A DNA stretch of 64,000 nucleotides from Gammaproteobacteria bacterium (GCA_947455595.1 CANGOP010000013.1:1-64000); one strand, 5' to 3'; shown: positions 17,151 through 25,985, counted from the first letter of the stretch. Numbers and translations are program-made. Notes: generated by a model from the sequence alone, not told the origin.

Positions 17151-17672
17151 ATGGCCGGCTCGAAGCTGCGCGGCCGCCAAGCGCGCAATCATGCGCGTTA
17201 CAAAGGTCGGAACGATATCAATATCGTTCCGATGCTGGATATTTTTACTATCCTGTTGTTCTTTTTGATTTTTACAGCGGTTTTTTCAAAAACCCATATC
17301 GTTGAACTCAATCTGCCGGCGAAGAGTTCAGAGCCGCTGAAACTGCCAGATGGATTGCAGCTTGAGATCGTTGTTCGCAAGTCGGGCCTGTTGGTTCAAG
17401 ACCGCAATACCGGCCCGCTTCAGCCGCTGCCGAACGTCGACGGTCACTATCAGTTCGGTGATCTCAATGAGTACCTGGCCCGCGTCAAAGCTCGGGTGCC
17501 TGAATTGAGAAACGCGACGGTACTGTTGGAGCCTGACGTTTCGTATGACACGATTGTCGAGACCATGGACGCTATTCGCGCCTTCGATGGTATTGAGGAT
17601 GGTGTTGCCGCCAAGGGAGAATTGTTTCCTGTGATTTCTCTTGGGGATGCGCCGCTTGAGGGTCGCACATGA
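17151..17672 (+). CDS. TolR/ExbD-family motor subunit 1 (AglQ/AglS-like)
   Basis: Protein of 173 aa with a basic cytoplasmic N-terminus, one membrane segment (NIVPMLDIFTILLFFLIFTA) and a periplasmic domain. Asp30 in VPMLDI corresponds to the essential membrane Asp of TolR/ExbD/AglQ that takes part in proton flow. The ATG at 17151 is chosen because it lies just after the TolQ-like stop and places the membrane segment normally; the longer frame starts inside that gene. It overlaps the next TolR-like gene by ATGA. Periplasmic VSYDTIVETMDAIRAF is the usual C-terminal helix region. Confidence 0.88.
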   Translation: MAGSKLRGRQARNHARYKGRNDINIVPMLDIFTILLFFLIFTAVFSKTHIVELNLPAKSSEPLKLPDGLQLEIVVRKSGLLVQDRNTGPLQPLPNVDGHYQFGDLNEYLARVKARVPELRNATVLLEPDVSYDTIVETMDAIRAFDGIEDGVAAKGELFPVISLGDAPLEGRT

Positions 17673-18175
17673 AGCGAATGATCGATCGGAAACGCAAGAG
17701 CGGCATGTCCGGCCACGGCATGCCTGCGCTGGTTCCGATGATTGATATGTTGGTGATTCTGGTCGTGTACATGTTGGTACACACCTCGGACTATGAAATT
17801 CTGCCGAACACCAAGAACATCTCTATTCCAGCCTCACAGTCGGAGGCGAAGCCCAATAGTTCTACGGTGATGATGATCACCAAAGACACTATTTACGTGG
17901 ATGGGAAAGTTGCCGCAACAGTCTCCAGTGTCGAGCAGGGCGATGAAGTTGGCGTGCATGCGTTGGAAAATGCCCTAAATGCCTCCATACATGCCGAGAC
18001 TGTTCTGCACGCGACCGACTCGCAAGCTCCTGAAGTTACCGTGATGGCAGACAAGGCGCTTCCCTATAGTCTTCTGAAAGCTGTCATGACGGCCGCAACT
18101 CAAGCTCATGTTGGGAAGCTTTCGTTGGCCGTGATTGAGAAAGAACGCGCCGTTATTCCACGAGGGGGTGGCTGA
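17669..18175 (+). CDS. TolR/ExbD-family motor subunit 2 (AglQ/AglS-like)
   Basis: Second TolR/ExbD-type protein, 168 aa. It has a basic N-terminus, a membrane segment (ALVPMIDMLVILVVYMLVH) with the conserved Asp26 in VPMIDM, and a periplasmic domain ending in a typical LLKAVMTAATQAHVGKLSL helix. Both TolR-like proteins keep the proton-carrying Asp, as AglQ and AglS do. The start overlaps the first TolR-like gene (ATGA) and the stop is one base from the GTG of the TonB-like gene, so the motor genes are tightly coupled. Confidence 0.88.
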   Translation: MKRMIDRKRKSGMSGHGMPALVPMIDMLVILVVYMLVHTSDYEILPNTKNISIPASQSEAKPNSSTVMMITKDTIYVDGKVAATVSSVEQGDEVGVHALENALNASIHAETVLHATDSQAPEVTVMADKALPYSLLKAVMTAATQAHVGKLSLAVIEKERAVIPRGGG

Positions 18176-18176
18176 C

Positions 18177-19082
18177 GTGTCGGCGTTCTCCGCTAATTAC
18201 AGGGTTTACGATCTGCCTTTATTGGCTGACACGGCCCAAGACCGTCGTTTCAAACGCTGTATCCGATTGGCGTTGGTGGTCTGGCTCGTGTTGGTCGTGG
18301 GTGTGCGATTGCTGCCAACGCCCGCGCCTCCGCCCGTGTCGGCCAAACAGTTGTTGGATCACGCGGTTGAATTGAAGCTGAATCAGCCACCTCCCAAGCC
18401 CGAGGTGAAGAAGTCTGAACCAAAGCCGATTCCAAAGTCTGCGGAAACGGTCGTGGATCACACCCAAGATGCTCATCGCACTGCGCAGAAAGCGATGAAC
18501 GCAATGAAAGATGAGTTTTCCGGATTGCGCGCGCTCCTGAAGTCAGAGCCCTTGGCGAGTGCGAAGCCTTTGAATGCGAAAGTGGATGGTCCGGCGCGCT
18601 CGGAACGGTCTTTGCTGACTTCTAATCTGACGGCCGCGAGTGGTGGCATCAACACGTCGTCGATGAGCAGCGGTTTTGGCGCTGGTTCGGGGTCTCTCAA
18701 GGGACACTCGACCATGCAAGGCATTCAATCTTTCGCGGATGGCATGAAGAAGAACGGAGAGGGTGCGCGCCGGTCAGGTGTCAGCGGCAAACCTTCTCGC
18801 AGTCGTGAAGAGATTGAGATGGTCTTCGATCGCAATAAGGCATCGATCTACAATCTCTATAACCGGGCACTTCGTTCCGATCCTTCGTTGCAAGGAAAGA
18901 TTGTCGTTCAGTTGACGATCGTTCCAACTGGCGAGGTGACAGATTGTAAGGTTCTCTCGAGCGAGTTGAAGAATGAAGAACTCGAGCGCAAGCTCGTCTC
19001 TCTGATCAAGATGTTTCATTTTGAAAGTCGCGATGTCGAAAGCATCACCACGACGAAACCGATCGATTTCTTCCCAGGTTGA
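18177..19082 (+). CDS. TonB-like protein with AgmX/PglI-type C-terminus
   Basis: Bitopic inner-membrane protein of 301 aa starting at GTG 18177, one base after the TolR-like stop and preceded by GAGGGGG. One membrane helix (IRLALVVWLVLVVGVRLL, about 29-46) is followed by a Pro/Lys-rich linker (NQPPPKPEVKKSEPKPIPK) and a Ser/Gly-rich stretch. The folded C-terminal domain (about 205-301) runs through EIEMVFDRNKASIYNLYNRA, GKIVVQLTIVPTGEVTDCKV and IKMFHFES. That domain matches the TonB-like tail of AgmX/PglI (GltJ/GltG) proteins. It probably transmits motor force to periplasmic or outer-membrane partners. The cytoplasmic zinc-ribbon, GYF and FHA modules of the myxococcal proteins are absent. Confidence 0.85.
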   Translation: MSAFSANYRVYDLPLLADTAQDRRFKRCIRLALVVWLVLVVGVRLLPTPAPPPVSAKQLLDHAVELKLNQPPPKPEVKKSEPKPIPKSAETVVDHTQDAHRTAQKAMNAMKDEFSGLRALLKSEPLASAKPLNAKVDGPARSERSLLTSNLTAASGGINTSSMSSGFGAGSGSLKGHSTMQGIQSFADGMKKNGEGARRSGVSGKPSRSREEIEMVFDRNKASIYNLYNRALRSDPSLQGKIVVQLTIVPTGEVTDCKVLSSELKNEELERKLVSLIKMFHFESRDVESITTTKPIDFFPG

Positions 19083-19203
19083 GCGCCCATTAAGCCTATA
19101 CCGAGGCTCTTCGTTACTTCGAGTTCGCGAATTGTGCGGTAGGCGGCTTTCGTCGGCTAGTGTTGGGTGATCGCCTATCCGGAGGATGTTGGCGTCCATC
19201 ATC

Positions 19204-19240
19204 AGCCGAACCGGTTCCTATACTCGGGGCTTTTTTATTT
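19204..19240 (+). terminator. Probable terminator of the TPR-Tol-like operon
   Basis: An imperfect stem (AGCCGA with TCGGGGCT, two-base bulge, and an inner GAACCGGTTC palindrome) is followed by TTTTTTATTT at 19231-19240. It lies after the last rightward gene and overlaps the stop codon of the converging DMT transporter gene. Confidence 0.5.
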
Positions 19241-20161
19241 GGTGTGACTCTTTCGGCGCCGCAGCGCTTCTAGAAATAGAATGCCAACAACGATCAGCGC
19301 GACGCCGATCCACTGAGCCAAGCTCAACCTTTCGTCGAGTAGCCATGCGCCCAGTAAAATGGTGGTTGGAGGACCCACGGTGCTCACCACTGATGCGCGA
19401 GGAGCGCCTAGTCTCCGGACGCCTTCGGCCATCGCGAGCATCGGGACGATCGTTGCGAAGACCACCAGTCCTGCAAACAGAGTGACGTCACGAAGGTCCC
19501 AGTGCGTTTGCCAAGCCCGCCCTGAGAGGATGTGATCGACGGTGAGACAGGTGGTCGCTGCGGCAAGCGCGTAAACCGTATAGGCGGCGCTACCGATCGC
19601 GCGAGTCCATCGGTCGCCCGTGACATAGTAAATCGCAGAGGTGACGGCACAGGCGAGCACAAGACCTGCGCCCGCGAGATTGCCCCTCAGGATCTGGAGG
19701 TCGAGCCCCGTGACCACCATCAGGATACCGGCATAGGTGATGACCAGCGCGCCGAGCATGGAGCCTTGTGGTAGGCGGCGATAAAGCGCGGCATCGATAA
19801 TCACGACGATCGATGGATACGAGAACAACAGCACACGCTCAACGCTGGCGTCGATTAACTGTAGGGCCTTGAAATCCCAGGTCGCTCCGAAGTAGTAGCA
19901 CGCGATACCGGCAAACGCGGTCCACGCGATGGCTCGTGGGTTTACCCGCGTCAGCGCGATGGTCCCTTGAGTGAGCGCGGTCCAAATTGCCATGCACGGC
20001 AATGCGTAGAGCGCACGAAGAACCAGAACGGAGTCGACGGACCAGCCGTCGGCATAGAGTGCCTTGGCGAACACGCCCTTGGAGGCAAATCCGACGGCGC
20101 CGATGATGGCGAGTAGCAGGCCAATCAGTGAACTGCGCCGACTCGGTCCGTGAGTCGTCAA
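19235..20161 (-). CDS. EamA-family (DMT) transporter
   Basis: Inner-membrane permease of 308 aa with about ten hydrophobic helices and two EamA repeats (about 10-140 and 155-300). The family exports or imports small metabolites; the substrate is unknown. The first helix begins SLIGLLLAIIGAVGFASKG and the second repeat contains AGLVLACAVTSAIYYVTGD. It overlaps the upstream nitroreductase gene by 4 bases, so they are co-transcribed, and converges on the TonB-like gene. Confidence 0.85.
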   Translation of the reverse strand: MTTHGPSRRSSLIGLLLAIIGAVGFASKGVFAKALYADGWSVDSVLVLRALYALPCMAIWTALTQGTIALTRVNPRAIAWTAFAGIACYYFGATWDFKALQLIDASVERVLLFSYPSIVVIIDAALYRRLPQGSMLGALVITYAGILMVVTGLDLQILRGNLAGAGLVLACAVTSAIYYVTGDRWTRAIGSAAYTVYALAAATTCLTVDHILSGRAWQTHWDLRDVTLFAGLVVFATIVPMLAMAEGVRRLGAPRASVVSTVGPPTTILLGAWLLDERLSLAQWIGVALIVVGILFLEALRRRKSHTK

Positions 20162-20850
20162 CGGGGGCTGCTGCTGGGCGGCAGGTCATGCCAGGTCGTG
20201 TAGGCATCAACCTCCAGACGGCCCGGTCGGTACCGATTGACCGGTGCGGACGGGTCGGGATAGCCCAATGCCACCCCGCAGACCAGCATCTGTGAGTCGG
20301 GAACGGTCAGAATGCCGCGCACTATGGTGTCGAAGGGGACCCAAGCAGCCTGCGGGCAAGTTGCCAGGCCAACTTCCTGCGCCGCCAGCATGAGGTTCTG
20401 CAGGAACATGCCGCAATCGAGCAAGCTGCCGCGGCCGAGGTCTCGGTCTATAAATAAAAATAGACCGACAGGGGCATCAAAGAACTTGAAGTTGCGCAAC
20501 TCCTGCGCGAGGCCAGCCGCACGATCGCCTTTTTGGATGCCTAGGAGGCCATATAGACCCCAGCCGCAGGCTCGGCGCCGGGCAAGGTAGGGGTCGCGCC
20601 ACGCCTTCGGATAATAGTCGTAGGTCCACTCCGGGCGTTCAACGGGCTGAGTCGCGGCGAATTGGACAGCATCGCTGACTTGATTCCTAACCGTGCCGGT
20701 GACCACGTGAATCTGCCACGGCTGGATATTCGTCCCACTCGGCGCTTGCCCGGCGGCACCAATGATGGAGCGGACGAGTTCCGTGGGTACCGGGCGAGGT
20801 AGGAATGCTCGTGTTGAGCCTCGTGCGTACATCAGGTCTGTCAGCGGCAT
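20158..20850 (-). CDS. Nitroreductase family protein
   Basis: FMN-dependent oxidoreductase of the nitroreductase fold, 230 aa from the ATG at 20850 (MPLTDLMYARGSTRAF). A longer frame upstream lacks family similarity. FMN-binding features are RGSTRAF near residue 10, APSGTNIQPW near 36 and the C-terminal GVALGYPDPSAPVNRYR. FLQNLMLAAQEVGLATCPQ is the usual dimer and flavin helix. It probably reduces nitroaromatics, quinones or similar acceptors with NAD(P)H; the real substrate is unknown. It is followed with 4-base overlap by a DMT transporter and preceded by hexR (71-base gap). Confidence 0.88.
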   Translation of the reverse strand: MPLTDLMYARGSTRAFLPRPVPTELVRSIIGAAGQAPSGTNIQPWQIHVVTGTVRNQVSDAVQFAATQPVERPEWTYDYYPKAWRDPYLARRRACGWGLYGLLGIQKGDRAAGLAQELRNFKFFDAPVGLFLFIDRDLGRGSLLDCGMFLQNLMLAAQEVGLATCPQAAWVPFDTIVRGILTVPDSQMLVCGVALGYPDPSAPVNRYRPGRLEVDAYTTWHDLPPSSSPR

Positions 20851-20921
20851 CGTATGGCATCGGCAGTGAGGGGCTGCCAATCTAAGCGATCCTGCGCCTT
20901 TGCGCACCTCTGGCGGACGGG

Positions 20922-21815
20922 TTACTCCCGCTCGCCGAACCTTTTGGCGACCAGACTGTCGCGGGCACGTTCCAATCGTGCGGTTAGGCTGGGCCCAAGC
21001 TTCAGGGCCACCCCGATCGACAGCACATCGATAAGCGTCAATTGGGCGAGGCGAGTCGTCATCGGCGTATAAACGTCGGTGTCCTCGTCCACCGAAATTT
21101 CGAGTGGAACTTCGCACAGTTTAGCGATCGGTGATCCAGGCGGGACGATGCCGATGATGGACGCGCCGGCATCCCGCGCGATTTCGACGCTCGACATCAG
21201 ATCAATCGTTCTGCCGGTGCTCGAGATAGCGACAACAACGTCGCCTCGTCCAAGCATGGTCGCAGCCATCGCGTGCAGGTGAGAGTCTGAGTAAGACATT
21301 GCCTGAAGACCCAGGCGGAAAAACTTGTGGCGGGCGTCTGCTGCGACGATGCCCGAGCTGCCGAGGCCATAAAACTCAACGCGCCTCGCATGCGCAATCA
21401 TCGCAACGGCTGTTTCGATTCGATCGGCTGGTATTTGGCTGGACACATCTTGGAGCGTCCGAGTCGCTCGCTGGAACACCTTGGATGTGAGTTCCGCCGG
21501 AGAGTCGGTGGCGGCGATGTCGCGATGTAGGAAGGTTGCGCCGGTCGCGAGACTCTGCGCGAGCCGCAACCGAAAGGTTTGGTACCCATCAAGGCCAAGG
21601 GAGCGGCAGAAACGAATGACCGTCGGATCGCTGACACCGGCTCGAGCTGCAACGGCCGAGAGCGCGCTACGGAGCACCCAGGCGGGAGCTGCCAGCACCA
21701 CATCGGCGACCTTGGATTCCGCGGGCGTGAGCGATGGCCTCAAGAGGCCGACGCGACGCAAGAGTTCCGCTTCCGGTTCGCCCGCGGGCTCAAGAGTGGT
21801 GAGTGACGGGTTCAT
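20922..21815 (-). CDS. hexR: HexR-type RpiR-family transcription regulator
   Basis: Regulator of 297 aa. An N-terminal RpiR helix-turn-helix (about 25-95: SALSAVAARAGVSDPTVIRF) precedes a SIS sugar-phosphate domain (about 135-265: RVEFYGLGSSGIVAADARHK, VVVAISSTGRT). In HexR the SIS domain binds 2-keto-3-deoxy-6-phosphogluconate, which releases DNA. The identity is supported by position: it follows zwf by 2 bases, and palindromes of HexR type sit before zwf and edd. The ATG at 21815 is chosen because upstream in-frame codons overlap zwf. It probably represses the Entner-Doudoroff genes and, as part of the zwf transcript, its own expression. Confidence 0.88.
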   Translation of the reverse strand: MNPSLTTLEPAGEPEAELLRRVGLLRPSLTPAESKVADVVLAAPAWVLRSALSAVAARAGVSDPTVIRFCRSLGLDGYQTFRLRLAQSLATGATFLHRDIAATDSPAELTSKVFQRATRTLQDVSSQIPADRIETAVAMIAHARRVEFYGLGSSGIVAADARHKFFRLGLQAMSYSDSHLHAMAATMLGRGDVVVAISSTGRTIDLMSSVEIARDAGASIIGIVPPGSPIAKLCEVPLEISVDEDTDVYTPMTTRLAQLTLIDVLSIGVALKLGPSLTARLERARDSLVAKRFGERE

Positions 21816-21817
21816 GG

Positions 21818-23314
21818 TCAGAAGGTCTCGTCGTACCAAGTGAACCCATCGCGGGCGATCAGGGAGCTCGAGGTCGTCGGGCCCCAACTGCCGGCCGCGT
21901 AAGGCCGCGGACCGTCATGGTCAGCATCCCAGGCCTCGCGGATCGGATCAATCCACTTCCAGGCAGCCTCGACCTCGTCGCGACGCATGAACAACGTGAG
22001 ATTTCCCTGAATGGCATCCCCGAGGAGTCGCTCGTAGGCCTCCAGCGGTCGGGCTTTAAAGCTCTCGCCGAGATCCAGTGACAGATCAACCGGCCGCAGC
22101 CGCATGGCTTCACCGGGGGCCTTGGCAAGGATACGCAACGTGATGGACTCGTCCGGCTGGAGCTGAATGACCAGACGGTTGGGCGGATCAGCATTAAACG
22201 GCCCTGAGAAAATTGAGTGAGGAACCGCTTCAAACGTGATCACGATTTCGCCGATAGCGCGTTGCAGGCGTTTGCCGGTGCGCAGATAGAAAGGAACTCC
22301 GGCCCAACGCCAGGTATCTATTTCGGCCTTGATGGCGACGAATGTTTCCGTACGACTCTCCGGGTCGACGCCAGCTTCTTCACGATAGCCAACGGTTCGA
22401 TCAGCGCCAACCACGCCCGATCGGTATTGACCCCGAGCCGTCTTCAATAGGGCATCGGCTTCGCCAATAGGGCGCAATGCACGAAGCACTTTGAGCTTTT
22501 CGTCACGAACCGCATCTGCTGAGCTGTTGGCCGGAGGCTCCATGGCCAGGATGCATAGCAATTGCAGAAGGTGGTTTTGAACCATGTCACGTAGCGCGCC
22601 AGTCCGATCGTAAAAGTCGCCACGCGACTCGACGCCCAGTTGTTCAGCGACCGTGATTTGGACGTGTCGGATCTGACCTCGACGCCAGAGCGGTTCGAAG
22701 AGCGCATTGCCGAAGCGCAAGGCCAGGAGGTTCTGAACGGTCTCCTTGCCGAGATAATGATCGATACGATAAATCTGCGACTCGCGGGCAATCGCGCCGA
22801 CAGTGTCGTTGATTCGATTGGCCGATTCGCCGTCCTCACCGAGGGGCTTCTCCAGCATGATGCGGGAAGTCGGCGTGACGATCCCAGCAGCGGAAAGTTC
22901 GCGGCAGATCGCGGCAAACAGGTCCGGCCCGGTCGACAAGAAGAAGATTCGAACAATGTCTGCTCGGCCTGCCAGCGCGTGGGACAGCGCCTGATAGTCC
23001 TGCGCGTGCGTTGCGTCCACCTTGACGTAGCCCAGCAACGCCGAGAAGCCCGTCCAAACATCGTCTTTGAACGCGTCACCGAGGTATTGGCGACATTTGG
23101 CCTCCACCTTGGTTACGAATGCTTCGCAAGATAGTTCAGATCGAGCGACACCCAGGATACGGGCGTCCGCCGGAATCAATCCGTCCATGAAACGGCGATA
23201 TAGCGCCGGTAACAACTTGCGCATCGCAAGGTCGCCGGTGCCGCCGAACAGCACGAGATCAAAAGCGGGCGCCGCGCTGCGGCTCGATAGGCTGGAGCGG
23301 GATTCGGTGTTCAT
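21818..23314 (-). CDS. zwf: Glucose-6-phosphate dehydrogenase
   Basis: Oxidises glucose 6-phosphate to 6-phosphogluconolactone with NAD(P)+, feeding the Entner-Doudoroff and pentose phosphate routes in the cytoplasm. Length 498 aa is normal. The cofactor motif FGGTGDLAMRKL (about 22-33), the active-site IDHYLGKE and the substrate Lys region MLEKPLGED are present. The ATG at 23314 is used because the family starts close to the dinucleotide fold. It is divergent from edd-eda across 166 bases that hold a -10 box and HexR-like palindromes, and it is followed by hexR. No gene for 6-phosphogluconolactonase is present in this cluster. Confidence 0.96.
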   Translation of the reverse strand: MNTESRSSLSSRSAAPAFDLVLFGGTGDLAMRKLLPALYRRFMDGLIPADARILGVARSELSCEAFVTKVEAKCRQYLGDAFKDDVWTGFSALLGYVKVDATHAQDYQALSHALAGRADIVRIFFLSTGPDLFAAICRELSAAGIVTPTSRIMLEKPLGEDGESANRINDTVGAIARESQIYRIDHYLGKETVQNLLALRFGNALFEPLWRRGQIRHVQITVAEQLGVESRGDFYDRTGALRDMVQNHLLQLLCILAMEPPANSSADAVRDEKLKVLRALRPIGEADALLKTARGQYRSGVVGADRTVGYREEAGVDPESRTETFVAIKAEIDTWRWAGVPFYLRTGKRLQRAIGEIVITFEAVPHSIFSGPFNADPPNRLVIQLQPDESITLRILAKAPGEAMRLRPVDLSLDLGESFKARPLEAYERLLGDAIQGNLTLFMRRDEVEAAWKWIDPIREAWDADHDGPRPYAAGSWGPTTSSSLIARDGFTWYDETF

Positions 23315-23317
23315 GCG

Positions 23318-23332
23318 TGTAGTGTAACTACT
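23318..23332. promoter_or_regulatory. HexR-type operator at zwf
   Basis: TGTAGTGTAACTACT is a near-perfect palindrome (GTAGT-gta-ACTAC) matching the known HexR pattern TGTARTWWWMYTACA. It lies 4 bases before the zwf start codon and just downstream of the predicted zwf -10 box, a place where binding would block transcription. Confidence 0.75.
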
Positions 23333-23333
23333 A

Positions 23334-23362
23334 ATTATGACGATGAAAATACTAGATGGCCA
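23334..23362 (-). promoter_or_regulatory. Probable zwf-hexR promoter
   Basis: On the minus strand a -10 box CATAAT (23339-23334) lies 17 bases from TGGCCA (23362-23357), 4 of 6 matches to the -35 consensus. The HexR-type palindrome follows immediately, near the expected transcription start. Confidence 0.45.
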
Positions 23363-23386
23363 AAACACGAAAGGTATCTTAAAGCA

Positions 23387-23415
23387 TTGAAATATATAGA
23401 CCTTAATAAAATAGT
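23387..23415 (+). promoter_or_regulatory. Possible edd-eda promoter
   Basis: TTGAAA (23387-23392), 17 bases, then AATAGT (23410-23415), 4 of 6 matches at the -10. The HexR-type palindrome at 23437-23451 would lie just after the transcription start. Alternative -10 boxes exist in this AT-rich stretch. Confidence 0.35.
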
Positions 23416-23436
23416 AGTTGAATTTATACCAATAAA

Positions 23437-23451
23437 TGTAGTTAAACTACT
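23437..23451. promoter_or_regulatory. HexR-type operator at edd
   Basis: TGTAGTTAAACTACT contains a perfect 13-base palindrome (GTAGTT-A-AACTAC), a close fit to TGTARTWWWMYTACA. Half-site-like TGTAGTTTTT follows directly and a weaker GTAGTTGAATTTA lies upstream at 23414-23426, so several HexR dimers might bind. The edd start is 29 bases downstream. Confidence 0.8.
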
Positions 23452-23480
23452 GTAGTTTTTGAAACTCAACGGACGAATTC

Positions 23481-25301
23481 ATGGCTCCTAGCACTGGCGT
23501 TCACCCGGTCATTCAAGAAGTCACGGCGCGCATTAAAGCCAAAAGCGAAGCGTCACGACTCGCCTACCTGGAGCGCGTCACGGCGGCGGGAGAAGGCACA
23601 GTGGCGCGCGGGCGTTTGTCCTGCGCCAATCTAGCTCACGTGATGGCTGCAGCGGATCCCGATAAAGACGTGCTGAAAGGCGGGCGTTGGCCCAATCTCG
23701 GAATCGTGACCGCCTACAACGATATGTTGTCGGCACATCAACCGTTCGAGCGCTATCCCGGCGTCATCAAGGCGGCTGCTCGTTCCGTGGGGGCTGTCGC
23801 TCAGGTCGCCGGCGGAGTACCCGCCATGTGTGATGGCGTCACTCAGGGACGGCCAGGCATGGAGCTGTCGCTGTTCAGCCGTGATCTGATCGCAATGTCC
23901 ACCGGCATCGCGCTGAGTCACGACGCATTCGATGCTGCGCTATATCTCGGCGTCTGCGACAAGATCGTGCCAGGGCTTGTCATGGGCGCGCTGACCTTTG
24001 GGCATTTGCCGGCAATCTTTATTCCGTCAGGTCCGATGCCGAGCGGCTTGCCGAATAAAGAGAAAGCGCGGATTCGGCGGGAATTTGCGGAAGGCAATGT
24101 CGGGCGCGAAGCGTTATTGGCGGCTGAGTCCGCAAGCTATCATTCGGCGGGTACCTGCACGTTCTACGGCACGGCCAATAGCAATCAGATGCTCATGGAA
24201 GTGATGGGGCTGCATTTGCCGGGCGCGGCCTTTGTGCCGCCCGGCACAGCGCTTCGCGACGCGCTCACGGTCGAGGCGACACGGCAGGCTGCCGCAATGA
24301 CCGCACTTGGTGATCGCTATCGTCCGGTTGGGCAAATGATCGACGAGCGCAGCTTCGTGAATGCGATCGTGACACTACTCGCGACCGGTGGTTCGACCAA
24401 CCATACGATTCATCTTATCGCGATGGCCGCTGCGGCCGGTATACATCTCGACTGGGATGACTTTGATGCGCTATCGACCGTCGTGCCGCTGATTGCTCGT
24501 GTCTATCCCAATGGCAGCGCCGATGTGAACCACTTCCACGCAGCCGGTGGTACGGGATTCGTGATCCGTCAGTTATTGAACGGTGGTCTCTTGCATCGAG
24601 ATGCAGAGACCGTGGTGGGCCAAGGCTTGGAGGCCTACACGCGCGATCCATTTTTAATTGATGGTCGACTGGAGTGGCGGGACGGAGAAACACGGAGTCT
24701 TGCGCCAGATATATTACGAACCATCGATGATCCATTCGATGCGCAAAGTGGCTTGCAAGTTCTGCGTGGAAATCTTGGACGCTCCGTCATCAAGACGTCT
24801 GCGGTCGCTCAGGGTGATCGCATTATTGAGGCGCCAGCGGCTGTGTTTAATGATCAGTCTGAGCTCGTTGCGGCATTCAAGGCCGGTCAATTGGATCGAG
24901 ACGTGATCGCAGTCGTGCGGTTTCAGGGGCCTCGTTCTAACGGCATGCCCGAATTACATCAACTGACGCCAGTATTGGGATCTCTGATGGCGCGCGGTTT
25001 CAAGGTGGCTCTCGTGACGGATGGGCGTATGTCGGGTGCCTCGGGATCAGTTCCTGCGGCAATCCACGTCACGCCGGAGAGCTCAGCCGGTGGCCCACTC
25101 GCGCGCGTTCGTAATGGCGATATCATTCGACTCGATACCGTGGCGCGGTCACTTGAAATCAAAGTTTCCGAAGAGGAATGGGTCTCTCGAGCCCCTGACT
25201 TGATGTCTGCACACCCCCAATTTGGAGTGGGCCGAGAACTGTTCGGGTCATTCCGGAGACTGGTTTCCTCTGCAGAGGAAGGAGCAATCGTATGTCTGTG
25301 A
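23481..25301 (+). CDS. edd: 6-Phosphogluconate dehydratase
   Basis: First committed Entner-Doudoroff enzyme: 6-phosphogluconate to 2-keto-3-deoxy-6-phosphogluconate and water. It is a member of the iron-sulfur IlvD/Edd dehydratase family, 606 aa, the usual length. Cluster-ligand cysteines appear in [23 protein letters not shown] and [29 protein letters not shown] near the C-terminus is the family signature. The eda gene overlaps its 3' end by 10 bases. Expression is likely controlled by the HexR-type operator 29 bases upstream. Confidence 0.97.
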   Translation: MAPSTGVHPVIQEVTARIKAKSEASRLAYLERVTAAGEGTVARGRLSCANLAHVMAAADPDKDVLKGGRWPNLGIVTAYNDMLSAHQPFERYPGVIKAAARSVGAVAQVAGGVPAMCDGVTQGRPGMELSLFSRDLIAMSTGIALSHDAFDAALYLGVCDKIVPGLVMGALTFGHLPAIFIPSGPMPSGLPNKEKARIRREFAEGNVGREALLAAESASYHSAGTCTFYGTANSNQMLMEVMGLHLPGAAFVPPGTALRDALTVEATRQAAAMTALGDRYRPVGQMIDERSFVNAIVTLLATGGSTNHTIHLIAMAAAAGIHLDWDDFDALSTVVPLIARVYPNGSADVNHFHAAGGTGFVIRQLLNGGLLHRDAETVVGQGLEAYTRDPFLIDGRLEWRDGETRSLAPDILRTIDDPFDAQSGLQVLRGNLGRSVIKTSAVAQGDRIIEAPAAVFNDQSELVAAFKAGQLDRDVIAVVRFQGPRSNGMPELHQLTPVLGSLMARGFKVALVTDGRMSGASGSVPAAIHVTPESSAGGPLARVRNGDIIRLDTVARSLEIKVSEEEWVSRAPDLMSAHPQFGVGRELFGSFRRLVSSAEEGAIVCL

Positions 25302-25933
25302 ATCACCTGACGGTGCGCGAAGTTCTTGGCATCGCGCCGGTCATTCCGGTCATTGTGATCAATGACGTAAGAGATGCAGTCCCCTTGGCGCGGTCGCTTG
25401 TTGATGGTGGCCTGCGGGTCTTAGAAGTGACGCTGCGGACTTCTGCGGGCCTCGAGGCGATTCAGTTGATGCGCGAAGCTGTGCCCGAAGCAATCGTAGG
25501 AGCTGGGACGGTTTTGAATCGGGGGCAATTAGAGGCGGCCGTTACGGCAGGCAGCCAATTCATCGTTTCGCCAGGATTCTCGCCGACGCTATGCCGCGCG
25601 GGCATGGCATTGGGGGTGCCCATGTTGCCCGGCTGTGTCACGGCTACAGAGATCATGGCCGCTTTGGATGTAGGCATCGATACGGTGAAGTTTTTCCCGG
25701 CGTCACGCAGCGGTGGCGCGGGTCTGCTCAAAGATTTCAGTTCCGTGTTCTCCCAAGTGCGATTCTGTCCGACCGGTGGCATCGATTTGAAGTCCGCGGT
25801 GGACTATCTCGCCTTACCGAACGTGCTGTGTGTGGGAATGTCTTCTATTGCGACCGCTGCTGCGATCAAAGACGGCGATTTCAGCGGCATTACCTCCCGA
25901 GCGAAGGAAGCTGCTGGACTGCGTCCCGTCTGA
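25292..25933 (+). CDS. eda: KDPG aldolase
   Basis: Cleaves 2-keto-3-deoxy-6-phosphogluconate to pyruvate and glyceraldehyde 3-phosphate, ending the Entner-Doudoroff route. Length 213 aa is typical of this TIM-barrel class I aldolase. The Schiff-base Lys is in [13 protein letters not shown], the catalytic Glu in [10 protein letters not shown], and the phosphate site in FCPTGGIDL. It starts inside edd with GGAG upstream, so it is translationally coupled. Confidence 0.97.
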   Translation: MSVNHLTVREVLGIAPVIPVIVINDVRDAVPLARSLVDGGLRVLEVTLRTSAGLEAIQLMREAVPEAIVGAGTVLNRGQLEAAVTAGSQFIVSPGFSPTLCRAGMALGVPMLPGCVTATEIMAALDVGIDTVKFFPASRSGGAGLLKDFSSVFSQVRFCPTGGIDLKSAVDYLALPNVLCVGMSSIATAAAIKDGDFSGITSRAKEAAGLRPV

Positions 25934-25950
25934 GGGAACGGCACACGGCC

Positions 25951-25985
25951 CCTATGGGCGGCAGAGAGGCTGCGCCGTCCATAGG
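25951..25985. terminator. Intergenic stem-loop between eda and ppc
   Basis: CCTATGG (25951-25957) pairs with CCATAGG (25979-25985), with partly matching GC-rich inner arms. No T-run follows, so termination is uncertain. It may end edd-eda transcription or mark the ppc leader. Confidence 0.35.

Noticed and set aside
16478-19082. Classical Tol-Pal system
   Set aside because: There are two TolR-like genes, a TonB-like protein with an AgmX/PglI tail, and no TolB or Pal nearby.
16478-19082. Energy module (ExbB-ExbD-TonB) for the TonB receptor at 205
   Set aside because: Strong coupling to TPR genes and the tail type point to a separate machine; the receptor is 16 kb away.
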